A stretch of DNA of 64,000 nt from DATLWN01 sp963764315 (GCA_963764315.1 CAVXSB010000009.1:310001-374000), one strand, 5' to 3'. Counted from the first letter of the stretch, positions 41,204 through 50,409 are shown. Notes: generated by a model not told the origin, from the letters alone. Program-made: numbers and translations.

Positions 41204-41395
41204 ATGCTGAAAAAGCCCCTTATCGAGACAAACCCTTATCTGCGCGATCCGGAGAAGTTTCGCAAAGCACTGATTACCAGTGTTTCCAGCTCTACCGCGA
41301 TCGAAACCGGCGCACCGGTTTCATCCATCGCTCGCATGCTTGAGGAGCATGCCAGCGCTGAAACCCTCACAACGGTGCAAAGCTCCGCTCGATAA
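41204..41395 (+). CDS. 63-residue protein, possible Fic antitoxin
   Basis: Starts at ATG 41204. It contains a SSSTAIET stretch that resembles the Fic-inhibitory motif (S/T)xxxE(G/N), although the final residue differs. Its 3' end overlaps that of the convergent Fic gene by 29 bases. Known class I antitoxins usually precede fic on the same strand, so this arrangement is unusual. The antitoxin role is an inference. Confidence 0.55.
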   Translation: MLKKPLIETNPYLRDPEKFRKALITSVSSSTAIETGAPVSSIARMLEEHASAETLTTVQSSAR

Positions 41396-42002
41396 TTCCG
41401 GAAAAGAGCCGCTCCATCGGCTTGTAATTCTTACCCAAGCCTTCCTGCACTGCGGCAAAGTAGTCCGGCCGCCTCTCTCCGGTAATCAGGCTGAAATCCA
41501 ATAACGGCAATCCCGCCTGCAATGCCATCAACGTAGAAAGGATTCGCGCCGTACGTCCATTGCCTTCGCGGAACGGATGAATCAGCACGAGTTCCACATG
41601 CGTTTCCGACAAGGCGCCGATAATCTCCGCCCTGTTTCCGAAGCGACACGGCGTATGCCTTGCCAGCGCATCCTTCTCGAAAGCCTCCATAAGAGATGGA
41701 ATTTGGGCGGCGGCGGCAAACATGAACCCATCCTTGCTGACGTTCAATTGCCGGTATTCGCCGGCCCATTCGTAAATCTCACCCAACCACACTCGATGGA
41801 ACTTACAAATATCGGCGACGGTAAAGCGATGCTCCTCATCGAATTCGCCGACAAGCGCCACCATCGCTTTCTCCAGCGCGCATGCCTCGGCATCATCCAT
41901 TGCCTCCGGTGTTTTGATCCCAAGCCGATTCCTGAGCACGCGTCCATCCGAACCGGATTCGAACTGGGCTTCCGTTCCGGAAGTATCGTATCGTGATATC
42001 AA
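41367..42002 (-). CDS. Fic-domain protein (AMPylase-type)
   Basis: 211 residues from TTG complementary to 42000-42002, preceded at good spacing by GGGAGGG. An ATG at 42056 would add 18 residues but has no ribosome binding site. The catalytic motif HPFREGNGRTAR is intact near residue 140. Fic proteins transfer AMP or other nucleotides onto target proteins. No inhibitory motif is obvious within it. Confidence 0.85.
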   Translation of the reverse strand: MISRYDTSGTEAQFESGSDGRVLRNRLGIKTPEAMDDAEACALEKAMVALVGEFDEEHRFTVADICKFHRVWLGEIYEWAGEYRQLNVSKDGFMFAAAAQIPSLMEAFEKDALARHTPCRFGNRAEIIGALSETHVELVLIHPFREGNGRTARILSTLMALQAGLPLLDFSLITGERRPDYFAAVQEGLGKNYKPMERLFSGIIERSFAPL

Positions 42003-42062
42003 TCCAGTGCCCTCCCGTGGGAAGTGATGGCTCGCCTTTGGCCGTTGGTCGCCCATCGACAG

Positions 42063-42115
42063 TGTAGCCCGTGACGGGGTTACGACGGGATCGGGTGCAC
42101 CTCCGGGGTTCTCAG
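42063..42115 (+). repeat. Direct repeat copy 2 (about 53 bases), right of fic
   Basis: Same orientation as 40247-40296. Its right half overlaps the end of the cbbR at 42080, so the last codons and stop of that gene (HPIPS then stop) lie inside the repeat. The two copies bracket yceH, the small gene and fic. Confidence 0.7.
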
Positions 42116-43009
42116 GGTGGCGGCCGCCTCCTCGATGATGAAATCGCGGAATGCCTGGGCGATGGCGGAGAAGCGCTTGTCCTTGCGGTAGACGATGCGC
42201 CAGTGGCGCATGATGGGGAAATCCTCGACGTCCAGGATGCAGAGGCGTTTCAGTTCCAGCTCCATCTCCAATGTGTACAGCGAGACCACGCCGAGACCGA
42301 GGCCGGCCCGCACCGCCTGCTTGATCGCCTCGCTGGAGTTCATCTCCATGCCGCTGGGGCGCTCGAGATCGTGGCGCGCCAGGAAGCGTTCGACGGCGGC
42401 GCGCGTGCCCGATCCCTGTTCGCGCACGATGAAGGGCTCCGTGGCGATCTCGCTCAGGGGAATCCCGGCGCGGTCGCGCCACGGATGATTCGGCGGCGCG
42501 ATCACGACCAGCGGATTCTCCATGAAGACCTCGGAATGGACCGGCATGGCGGCCGGCGGTTTGCCCATGATGACGATATCGGTGGTGTTCTCCTCCAGGG
42601 CGCGCAGCAGCCCGGTCCGGTTGACGACGTCGAGCGTGATCTGGACATCGGGGTAGCGGGCGCAGAAGGTGGCCAGAAGCTGCGGGGCGAAGTAGTTGGC
42701 CGTGCTCGCCATGGTCAGGTGCAGGTGGCCGCGCTTCAGCCCCTTCATCTCGCCGATCGCCTCCTGGGCCTCCTCCAGCTTCTGGTGAATTTCCTGGGTG
42801 TAGCGCCACAGCTCGCGGCCCGCATCGGTCAGGCGAAAGTGTTTGCCCGTCCGTTCGAACAGCGGCAGGCCGATCCATTCCTCCATCTGCTTGATCTGGA
42901 TGGAGACGGCCGGCTGCGTCAGGTGCAGCACCTTGGCGGCCTGCGTGTAGCCTTGTTCCGTTGCCACGGCCTCGAAGATACGTAGCTGTTTGAGCGTCAG
43001 GCGTCGCAT
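42080..43009 (-). CDS. cbbR: CbbR, LysR-type regulator of the form II RuBisCO operon
   Basis: 309 residues from the ATG complementary to 43007-43009, behind GGGGA. An upstream in-frame Met at 43075 lacks a ribosome binding site. The LysR helix-turn-helix (GYTQAAKVLHLTQPAVSIQIKQMEE) and the ASTANYFAPQL stretch are shared with the form I regulator. It diverges from cbbM. Having a second dedicated regulator implies separate control of the two enzymes. Confidence 0.9.
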   Translation of the reverse strand: MRRLTLKQLRIFEAVATEQGYTQAAKVLHLTQPAVSIQIKQMEEWIGLPLFERTGKHFRLTDAGRELWRYTQEIHQKLEEAQEAIGEMKGLKRGHLHLTMASTANYFAPQLLATFCARYPDVQITLDVVNRTGLLRALEENTTDIVIMGKPPAAMPVHSEVFMENPLVVIAPPNHPWRDRAGIPLSEIATEPFIVREQGSGTRAAVERFLARHDLERPSGMEMNSSEAIKQAVRAGLGLGVVSLYTLEMELELKRLCILDVEDFPIMRHWRIVYRKDKRFSAIAQAFRDFIIEEAAATLRTPEVHPIPS

Positions 43010-43018
43010 GGAATCCCC

Positions 43019-43033
43019 ATAAATAAAATTTAT
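43019..43033. promoter_or_regulatory. Possible CbbR operator upstream of cbbM
   Basis: Inverted repeat ATAAAT / ATTTAT around AAA, just upstream of the divergent cbbR and 143 bases before cbbM. AT-rich and palindromic like LysR sites, but shorter than the repeat before cbbL. Confidence 0.5.
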
Positions 43034-43175
43034 AGACCTTATTATAACTGTTGATTTGAATGATGCACCCGCCAAACCTATGATCCGGCCATACCGTAGA
43101 AATAGTCAGGTCTTTAAACGTTCGTATAAAGAGGGCGTGAAGGACCGAATATGAATACAGAGAGGGAACATCAAC

Positions 43176-44588
43176 ATGGATCAATCGAATCGTTACGCCG
43201 ACCTGAGCCTGAATGAAGCCGACCTGATTGCAGGCGGCAAACATTTTCTTGTCGCATACAAAATGATACCGGCAGAGGGCTATGGCTTCCTGGAAGTCGC
43301 AGCGCATATCGCCGCCGAGTCTTCCACCGGCACCAACGTGGAAGTTTCCACCACCGATGATTTCACCCGCGGTGTCGACGCACTCGTGTATGAAATTGAC
43401 GAAACAGCGTTTGGCGATCACCCCGTCAAGGGTGGCGGCCTGATGAAGGTTGCCTATCCCGTTGAGCTGTTCGACCCGAACCTCACCGATGGCCACTTCA
43501 ATGTCTCCCATATGTGGTCCCTGATTCTGGGCAATAACCAGGGCATGGGCGACCATTTGGGCCTGCGCATGCTCGACTTCCTGATCCCCGAGGTGATGGT
43601 CAGGAAATTCGACGGCCCCAGCGCCGGCATCGCCGATCTCTGGAAAGTGCTGGGTCGCCCGGAAGTGGACGGCGGTTACATCGCCGGCACCATCATCAAG
43701 CCGAAGCTGGGCCTGCGTCCCGAGCCGTTCGCCAATGCATGTTACCAGTTCTGGCTGGGTGGCGACTTCATCAAGAACGACGAGCCGCAGGCCAACCAGC
43801 CGTTCTGCCCGATGGAAGTGGTGATTCCTAAGGTTGCCGAGGTCATGGATCGCGCACAGCAGGAAACCGGCCAGGCCAAGCTGTTCTCCGCCAATGCAAC
43901 TGCCGATTTCCATGGTGAGTGCATCAAGCGCGGCGAGTACATCCTGGGCGAGTTCGCCAAGTACGGCAACGAGAAGCATGTCGCATTCCTGATCGATGGC
44001 TTTGTCACCGGACCTGCCGGCGTGACCACTGCCCGTCGCGCATTCCCGGATACCTTCCTGCACTTCCACCGTGCCGGTCATGGTGCCCTGACCTCGTACA
44101 AGTCCCCGATGGGCATGGATCCGCTGTGCTACATGAAGCTGGCCCGTTTGCAGGGTGCTTCCGGTATTCACGTCGGCACCATGGGCTACGGCAAGATGGA
44201 AGGCCATGGCAAAGAGACCGTGCTGGCCTATATGCTGGAACGCGATGAGTGCATGGGCCATTACTTCAACCAGAAGTGGTATGGCATGAAGCCGACCTGC
44301 CCGATCATCTCCGGCGGCATGAACGCACTGCGTCTGCCGGGATTCTTCGAGAATCTGGGCCACGGCAATCTGATCAACACCTGCGGTGGCGGTTCCTTCG
44401 GCCACATCGACAGCCCGGCTGCCGGTGGCATCTCTCTGGGCCAGGCCTACGAGTGCTGGAAGACCGGTGCCGACCCGATCGAGTACGCGAAGACCCACAA
44501 GGAATTCGCCCGTGCGTTCGAGTCCTTCCCGAACGATGCGGACAAGCTGTACCCGAACTGGCGCGAGAAGCTGGGCGTGCACAAGTAA
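43176..44588 (+). CDS. cbbM: RuBisCO, form II
   Basis: 470 residues behind AGAGAGGGAA. Catalytic features are intact: IIKPKLGLRPE, the carbamylated Lys200 in GGDFIKNDEPQ, and the loop-6 region HVGTMGYGKMEG. Form II enzymes usually work best at high CO2 and low O2. There is no small subunit gene. cbbQ and cbbO follow, as in other sulfur oxidisers. Confidence 0.97.
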   Translation: MDQSNRYADLSLNEADLIAGGKHFLVAYKMIPAEGYGFLEVAAHIAAESSTGTNVEVSTTDDFTRGVDALVYEIDETAFGDHPVKGGGLMKVAYPVELFDPNLTDGHFNVSHMWSLILGNNQGMGDHLGLRMLDFLIPEVMVRKFDGPSAGIADLWKVLGRPEVDGGYIAGTIIKPKLGLRPEPFANACYQFWLGGDFIKNDEPQANQPFCPMEVVIPKVAEVMDRAQQETGQAKLFSANATADFHGECIKRGEYILGEFAKYGNEKHVAFLIDGFVTGPAGVTTARRAFPDTFLHFHRAGHGALTSYKSPMGMDPLCYMKLARLQGASGIHVGTMGYGKMEGHGKETVLAYMLERDECMGHYFNQKWYGMKPTCPIISGGMNALRLPGFFENLGHGNLINTCGGGSFGHIDSPAAGGISLGQAYECWKTGADPIEYAKTHKEFARAFESFPNDADKLYPNWREKLGVHK

Positions 44589-44615
44589 GGAAGGCGTTCC
44601 CTTCCACAGCATCGG

Positions 44616-44639
44616 ATGCCCCCGCGCCTGCGGGGGCAT
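44616..44639 (+). terminator. 10-bp stem hairpin after cbbM
   Basis: ATGCCCCCGC / GCGGGGGCAT around GCCT, followed by a short T-rich stretch. Probably a partial terminator that lowers expression of the downstream cbbQ and cbbO relative to cbbM. Confidence 0.75.
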
Positions 44640-44689
44640 TTGCTTGTCGGATGGATGCACGCATGGCGAACGATGGACAGGGGAAAGAT

Positions 44690-45494
44690 ATGGATACGAG
44701 CAAGCAGTACACGGTAAAAAAAGAGCCGTTCTATCAGGCCCAGGGCAACGAGGTGGCGCTGTACGAGGCTGCCTACAAGGCGCGCCTGCCGGTGATGATC
44801 AAGGGCCCGACCGGCTGCGGCAAGTCGCGCTTTGTCGAATACATGGCCTGGAGGCTGGGCAAGCCGCTGATCACCGTGGCTTGCAACGAGGACATGACAG
44901 CCTCGGATCTCGTCGGGCGCTACCTGCTCGATGCCGAGGGTACGCGCTGGCTGGACGGGCCGCTGACGACGGCGGCGCGCATCGGCGCCATCTGCTATCT
45001 CGATGAGGTCGTGGAGGCCCGCCAGGACACCACCGTGGTGATCCATCCGCTGACGGACCATCGCCGCCAGCTGCCGCTGGACAAGAAGGGGGAGCTGATC
45101 GATGCACACCCGGATTTCCAGCTGGTGATCTCCTACAACCCCGGCTACCAGAGCCTGATGAAGGATCTGAAGCAGTCGACGAAGCAGCGCTTTACCGGTT
45201 TCGAGTTCGATTACCCGGCCGAGGCACTGGAGGCCTCCATCCTGTGCAAGGAGACGGGTATCGAGGGCGAACTGGCGGCCAGGCTCGTCGGGGTCGGGCA
45301 GGCGGCGCGCAATCTGAAGGGGCATGGCCTGGATGAGGGCATTTCCACGCGTCTGCTCGTCTATGCCGCGACGCTGATCAAGGGTGGCGTCGACACCCGC
45401 CGAGGCATGCCGCATGGCATTGGTGTACCCGATCACCGACGATGCCGACATCCGCGAGACGCTGAACCACGCCATCGAGGCGTCGTTCGGCTAA
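44690..45494 (+). pseudogene. cbbQ: CbbQ of the form II locus, one-base insertion near the 3' end
   Basis: ATG 44690 follows AGGGGAAAG. Walker A GPTGCGKS and Walker B ICYLDEVVEA are intact, and the protein matches the other CbbQ throughout. At 45404-45405 an extra G shifts the frame. Removing it restores a C-terminus in the CRMALVYPITDD register, ending at TAA 45492-45494 with 267 residues, exactly the length of the first CbbQ. As read, the last ~30 residues are replaced and the stop moves to 45502. A sequencing error or a recent mutation are both possible. Confidence 0.88.
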
Positions 45495-45526
45495 CACGTT
45501 GATGTTCCTGTCCATTTCTGCAAGGC

Positions 45527-47803
45527 ATGGTGATGCCGATGACTAGGGATCTCGGTCGGACCCAGCAATTTGAGATGTACTGGCAGAGGCTGGGCTGCAA
45601 CTTCGCCCAGGTTGACGAGGTCTTCGACGAATGCCTGACCGCGGCCAAGGCGAAGTTGGGCACCGAAGGCGTGTTGTCCTACCTCGATAATGCGCGTTTT
45701 CTTGGCAAGTTGGGGCGGGGTGCCGAGCCGATGCTGGTCTATCTCGAAGAGGCCCCGGACGTGGTCGGCGAGACGGGTGAAGAGGTGCTGGTGGATCTGC
45801 GCGAATTCGCGCACTACATGTCCACGCATACCAATTTCAAGGCCATGGTGCCGTTTTTGCAGACCAGCGCTGCCGTGGCTCGCCGCCTGCAGAATATCGA
45901 GCTGTTCCGCAAATATATCGAGATTATCCGCGAGATGATGGATGCCACCACGGGCTCGGTGCACGGGCATCATAGCACCTTCCCCAGCCCGGGACTTCCC
46001 GAACTTCTCAAACAGGCGCCGCGCATCCTGACGTTGGTGCCGCTGGACGGCCTGAAAAACTGGATCGACTACGGGGTGCGCTACTACAGCGATCACCCGG
46101 AACGGCAGAAGGACTATTTCTCCCTGCAATCGGCCGATGCGGTGGCCGTACTGCAACGCGAGCGCCACGGTACGCTGTTCATCGACCACGAACGCCAGCT
46201 TGATCTCTACCTGCGCGGCCTGTGGCAGGATCACGACCACCTGGTGCCGTATTCGCTGGCCTTCGACGAGTTGCGTAAGCCCATGCCGTATTACGACAAG
46301 CTGGGTATCCGCCTGCCGGACGTGTACGACGACATGGACGGCGTGCGCGGCATCGACCGCTACCGCGCCACGCTGGCGCATATGGCGGCACACCGTCGCT
46401 GGAGCACGCGGATGGTGGTGGACAACTGGAGCCCGTTCCAGCGCCTCGCTGTGGAAACCTTCGAGGATTGCCGCGTCGATTATCTGGCCATGCAGCGCTA
46501 CCCCGGCTTGCAGCGGCTGTTTCTCGCATTGCACCCGATTCCGGATGAAAGCCTGCTCGACGATCCCGAGGCTTCGGGCATCCGCATCATGCTGGCCATG
46601 GTGTCGCGCGCCATGCTCGATCCGGACTACACGTTCAGGAACAAGGACATCCGCGAGTTCGCCGACCGCTTCCTGGCAGAGATGGCCGAGGGCGAGTCCA
46701 GTAGCCCGGATATGGCCAGTCTCGGCCTGTCGTTCATCGCCCGCATGCGCCGCCAGCAGGATCTGTCGCCCAAGGTGTATTTCCAGGATACGGAAGTGGA
46801 TTACCGCGACGACAACCGGCATCTGTGGATCTACATCGAGAATAGCGACGAAGACGAGATGTTCGAGCATCTGGATGAGCGGAAGAAGAACGAGGAAGAG
46901 CTGCATGCTCTGCCACCGCGGCATTACGACGAGTGGGATTATACGACGAAGAGCTACCGCCCGGACTGGGTGAGCCTGTACGAGGTGCTGCATCCGCAGG
47001 GCCATCCGGGAAAGATCGACCAGCTGCTGGATAAGCACAGTGGGATCGCCAAGCGCATGAAGCGTATCCTCGATATGCTCAAGCCCCAGGAGAAGGTTCG
47101 TATCCGATACCAGGAGGAGGGCAGCGAGCTGGATCTGGACGTGGCGATCCGCTCCCTGATCGATTACAAGGCCGGATCGCAGCCTGATCCGCGCATCAAC
47201 ATGAGTCACACCACGGCCGGGCGCAACATCGCCGTTTCCCTGCTGCTCGACCTGTCCGAATCCTTGGGAGAGCAGGCGGCGGGCTCCACGCAGACCGTGC
47301 TGGAACTGTCGCAGGAGGCGGTATCGCTGCTGGCCTGGGCCATCGACAAGCTCGGCGACCCCTTCTCCATCGGCGGCTTCCATTCCAATACCCGCCACGA
47401 CGTGCGCTATCTTCACTTCAAGGGCTTCAACGAGCCGTGGAACGACGCGGTCAAGGGGCGGCTGGCGGCCATGGACTCGGCCTGGTCGACGCGCATGGGG
47501 GCGGCGATGCGCCATGCCGGCCATTACCTGAAGGCGCAGCAGGCAGACAAGAAGCTGTTGCTGATCCTGACCGACGGCCAGCCCTCCGACATCGATGCCA
47601 AGGACGAACGCATGCTGATCGAGGATGCGCACCAGGCGGTGAACGAGCTGGACCGCGACGGCATCTACAGTTATTGCATCAGCCTCGATGCGAAGGCTGA
47701 CGCATACGTATCGGATATCTTCGGCCGCCATTACACCATCATCGACCACATCGAGCGTCTGCCGGAGAAGCTGCCGGAGCTGTTCATCGCCCTGACCAAG
47801 TAG
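45527..47803 (+). CDS. cbbO: CbbO of the form II locus
   Basis: 758 residues. Two further in-frame Met codons follow within 12 bases of the ATG, so the exact start is uncertain. The C-terminal VWA domain has MIDAS DLSESLGE near residue 575 and the TDGQPSDID segment. Blocks throughout match the form I-associated CbbO, including DYRDDNRHLW. It should pair with the adjacent CbbQ to activate CbbM. Confidence 0.92.
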   Translation: MVMPMTRDLGRTQQFEMYWQRLGCNFAQVDEVFDECLTAAKAKLGTEGVLSYLDNARFLGKLGRGAEPMLVYLEEAPDVVGETGEEVLVDLREFAHYMSTHTNFKAMVPFLQTSAAVARRLQNIELFRKYIEIIREMMDATTGSVHGHHSTFPSPGLPELLKQAPRILTLVPLDGLKNWIDYGVRYYSDHPERQKDYFSLQSADAVAVLQRERHGTLFIDHERQLDLYLRGLWQDHDHLVPYSLAFDELRKPMPYYDKLGIRLPDVYDDMDGVRGIDRYRATLAHMAAHRRWSTRMVVDNWSPFQRLAVETFEDCRVDYLAMQRYPGLQRLFLALHPIPDESLLDDPEASGIRIMLAMVSRAMLDPDYTFRNKDIREFADRFLAEMAEGESSSPDMASLGLSFIARMRRQQDLSPKVYFQDTEVDYRDDNRHLWIYIENSDEDEMFEHLDERKKNEEELHALPPRHYDEWDYTTKSYRPDWVSLYEVLHPQGHPGKIDQLLDKHSGIAKRMKRILDMLKPQEKVRIRYQEEGSELDLDVAIRSLIDYKAGSQPDPRINMSHTTAGRNIAVSLLLDLSESLGEQAAGSTQTVLELSQEAVSLLAWAIDKLGDPFSIGGFHSNTRHDVRYLHFKGFNEPWNDAVKGRLAAMDSAWSTRMGAAMRHAGHYLKAQQADKKLLLILTDGQPSDIDAKDERMLIEDAHQAVNELDRDGIYSYCISLDAKADAYVSDIFGRHYTIIDHIERLPEKLPELFIALTK

Positions 47804-47908
47804 AGGGTGAGTCTCGTCCCGGGGCATGGGCTCCGTCGCTCGGCGGCGGCGCAGGGACACCATCGCCTGCTGGGCGTGCCGCCGATGCATCTCTGATGAT
47901 GGCGATAT

Positions 47909-47928
47909 TATGAGCGTGCTGGCTCATA
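47909..47928. promoter_or_regulatory. 20-bp palindrome upstream of glnN
   Basis: TATGAGC / GCTCATA around GTGCTG, about 60 bases before the sigma-54-type element. Possible activator site, the typical position for an NtrC-type enhancer-binding protein, although it does not match the NtrC consensus. Confidence 0.5.
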
Positions 47929-47987
47929 TATTAAGCAGAAACGATACGGTAATGGCCGGAAATCGTTGGAAATAGGCGATTCCAGCT

Positions 47988-48003
47988 TGGCGTTACTATT
48001 GCT
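47988..48003 (+). promoter_or_regulatory. Sigma-54-type -24/-12 promoter of glnN
   Basis: TGGCGT, five bases, then TTGCT. The GG and GC doublets have the exact spacing required for sigma-54 promoters, and the element ends 32 bases before the glnN ATG. Confidence 0.7.
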
Positions 48004-48035
48004 TCCAGGATTTTATCTGACACAGGGGAACATAC

Positions 48036-50210
48036 ATGATCGGAAACGGAACGCGGACACAGGCCATTCATCACATCACGAATCGCGAAGCCGCAGACGC
48101 AGGGCAGACGGAGCATCTTGGAAAGATTTGGGCATGCGATGTCTTCAATCTTGCAAAAATGGAGGAGGCCCTTTCCAAGTCGGCCTTCAAGGCCATGAAA
48201 AACACGGTACAGACCGGCGCGCCGCTCGATGCGGCGACCGCCGATGTCGTGGCTGCGGCCATGAAGGAATGGGCGATCTCCAAGGGCGCCAAGTTCTTTT
48301 CCCATATCTTCTACCCGATGACCAACGTCACGGCGGAGAAGCATGACGGCTTCATCGTCACCAGCCCCGATGGCAACGCCATCACCGAGTTCTCCGGAAG
48401 CCTGTTGATCAAGGGTGAGCCGGATGGCTCGTCGTTCCCGAACGGCAGTATCCGCATGACCAATGCGGCGCGCGGTTATACCGCCTGGGATCCGACCAGT
48501 CCCGCCTACATCATGCACACCGATAACGGCGCGGTGCTGATGATTCCGAGCGTGTTCATGTCCTGGACCGGCGAGGCGCTGGACAAGAAGATCCCGTTGC
48601 TGCGTTCCAATGCCGCGATGAACAAGGCCGCCCACAAGGTGCTTTCCCTGATGGGCGAGACGGAGATCGCCCCCTTGAACTCCAGTTGTGGGGCGGAGCA
48701 GGAGTATTTCCTGGTCGACGCGAATTTCGCGCATAGTCGTCCCGATCTGTTGCTGGCCGGCCGCACCCTGTTCGGTGCATCGCCCGCGAAGGGGCAGCAG
48801 TTCGACGATCATTATTTCGGGGCCATTCCGGCGCGGGTCCAGGTCTTCATGCAGGATCTGGAGGATCAGTTGTACCGGCTCGGCATCCCTGCGAAAACGC
48901 ATCACAACGAGGTGGCGCCGGCCCAGTTCGAGATTGCGCCATACTTCGAAGCGGCCAATGTCGCTGCCGATCATCAGCAGCTGATGATGACCCTGATGAA
49001 GAACACGGCGAAGAAACACGGGTTCATTTGCCTGCTGCACGAAAAGCCCTTCGCGGGCATCAACGGCTCGGGCAAGCATGTGAACTGGTCGATCGGCAAT
49101 GCCACCCAGGGCAACCTGCTCGATCCGGGAAAAACCCCGCACGAGAATCTGAATTTCCTGCTGTTCTGCGGCGCCGTCATCCGTGGCGTGCATCTATACG
49201 GGCCATTGCTCAGGGCGGTGATTGCCACGGCATCCAACGACCATCGTCTGGGCGCGAACGAAGCGCCGCCGGCGATCATGTCTGTCTATCTGGGCGATCA
49301 GTTGGAGAAGGTCTTCAACGATATCAAGAATGGAAAGGTCAGCGTTTCCGTATCCGGCGGAGAGATGGATTTGGGCCTGTCCCAGATCCTGAAATTCGAG
49401 CGCGATCCGGGCGATCGCAACCGCACATCGCCTTTCGCGTTTACAGGTAACCGTTTTGAGTTCCGTGCGGTTGGTTCATCGCAGTCCGTTTCGGGGCCGC
49501 TGGTGGCGATGAACACCATGCTGGCAGATTCGCTGAACTGGATCGCCGAAAGGCTCGAGGCCCAGCTGGCCCAGGGCGTCGACAAGGCGGATGCCGTGCT
49601 GGCCGTGCTCAAGGAACTGATGGATGAACATGCCAATGTGATCTTCGGCGGCGACGGCTATGCTGCGGCATGGCACAAAATGGCCGTCGAAGTGCGCGGC
49701 CTGAAGAACATCCCGACCACTGCCGACGCGTTGCCGGCACTGCGCGATGACGCAGTGAAACAACTCTTTTCAAGGGCCGGCGTGCTTTCGGATGTCGAAC
49801 TGGAGAGCCGCTTTGCGGTGTACGCGGAGCAATATATCCTGTCGATCGAGGTCGAAGCGAAGCTCATGATCGATATGGCGAAGACCTCCATCTATCCCGC
49901 AGCCATGAAATACCTTTCTTCCCTGGCCGCGACGAGTGCGGGCCTGGCCGCACTCGATATCAAGATCGACAGCACGGTGGCGAAAAGCATCGCTGCACAA
50001 GCGGATGCCATGATGGCCGCCGTGGCCAAACTCGGCACGGCGCTGAAGAAACATGACTTCGATTCGGTCGAAGCGCATATGCAATTCATGGCCAACGATG
50101 TCCGTGGGCTGATGGACGAGGTGCGCGCGCATGCGGACATGCTTGAGGCAGAAGTGGCGGATGAACTGTGGCCATTGCCCAAATACAGCGAAATGCTTTT
50201 CATCAAATAA
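48036..50210 (+). CDS. glnN: Glutamine synthetase type III
   Basis: 724 residues, the length of GSIII and much longer than GlnA. Typical blocks are present: SHIFYPMTNVTAEKHD near residue 90, NSSCGAEQEYFLVD near 210 and KTHHNEVAPAQFEIAPY near 290. Catalyses ATP-dependent formation of glutamine from glutamate and ammonia. The upstream sigma-54-type element implies nitrogen-responsive control. It follows the form II RuBisCO locus after about 230 bases. Confidence 0.92.
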   Translation: MIGNGTRTQAIHHITNREAADAGQTEHLGKIWACDVFNLAKMEEALSKSAFKAMKNTVQTGAPLDAATADVVAAAMKEWAISKGAKFFSHIFYPMTNVTAEKHDGFIVTSPDGNAITEFSGSLLIKGEPDGSSFPNGSIRMTNAARGYTAWDPTSPAYIMHTDNGAVLMIPSVFMSWTGEALDKKIPLLRSNAAMNKAAHKVLSLMGETEIAPLNSSCGAEQEYFLVDANFAHSRPDLLLAGRTLFGASPAKGQQFDDHYFGAIPARVQVFMQDLEDQLYRLGIPAKTHHNEVAPAQFEIAPYFEAANVAADHQQLMMTLMKNTAKKHGFICLLHEKPFAGINGSGKHVNWSIGNATQGNLLDPGKTPHENLNFLLFCGAVIRGVHLYGPLLRAVIATASNDHRLGANEAPPAIMSVYLGDQLEKVFNDIKNGKVSVSVSGGEMDLGLSQILKFERDPGDRNRTSPFAFTGNRFEFRAVGSSQSVSGPLVAMNTMLADSLNWIAERLEAQLAQGVDKADAVLAVLKELMDEHANVIFGGDGYAAAWHKMAVEVRGLKNIPTTADALPALRDDAVKQLFSRAGVLSDVELESRFAVYAEQYILSIEVEAKLMIDMAKTSIYPAAMKYLSSLAATSAGLAALDIKIDSTVAKSIAAQADAMMAAVAKLGTALKKHDFDSVEAHMQFMANDVRGLMDEVRAHADMLEAEVADELWPLPKYSEMLFIK

Positions 50211-50237
50211 AACGGAAGGCATCCGCGAAGATGGGAA

Positions 50238-50262
50238 GAGGCCGCGCATCGCGGCCTCTTTT
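50238..50262 (+). terminator. Terminator after glnN
   Basis: GAGGCCGCG / CGCGGCCTC stem with a CAT loop, followed by TTTT. Confidence 0.9.
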
Positions 50263-50409
50263 CATGATCATGTCGCCGAGAGGCCTTGCGCCAGGCAATG
50301 CCGGCAGGCTGACAGGGAGCATCTTTTGATGTTCCGGCCCTGATCCCCATTTAGCGCTTGCACTTTCGGGCATTCCCGATTGAATGGGCGGGCAGAAGGG
50401 GAGATAGCC

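Noticed and set aside
42100..44660. Long minus-strand open frame through cbbM and the second cbbR
   Set aside because: Antisense shadow of cbbM; only its 41367-42002 end, the Fic gene, is real.
45491..47890. 799-residue open frame on the minus strand
   Set aside because: Antisense shadow of the second cbbO with no recognisable domains.
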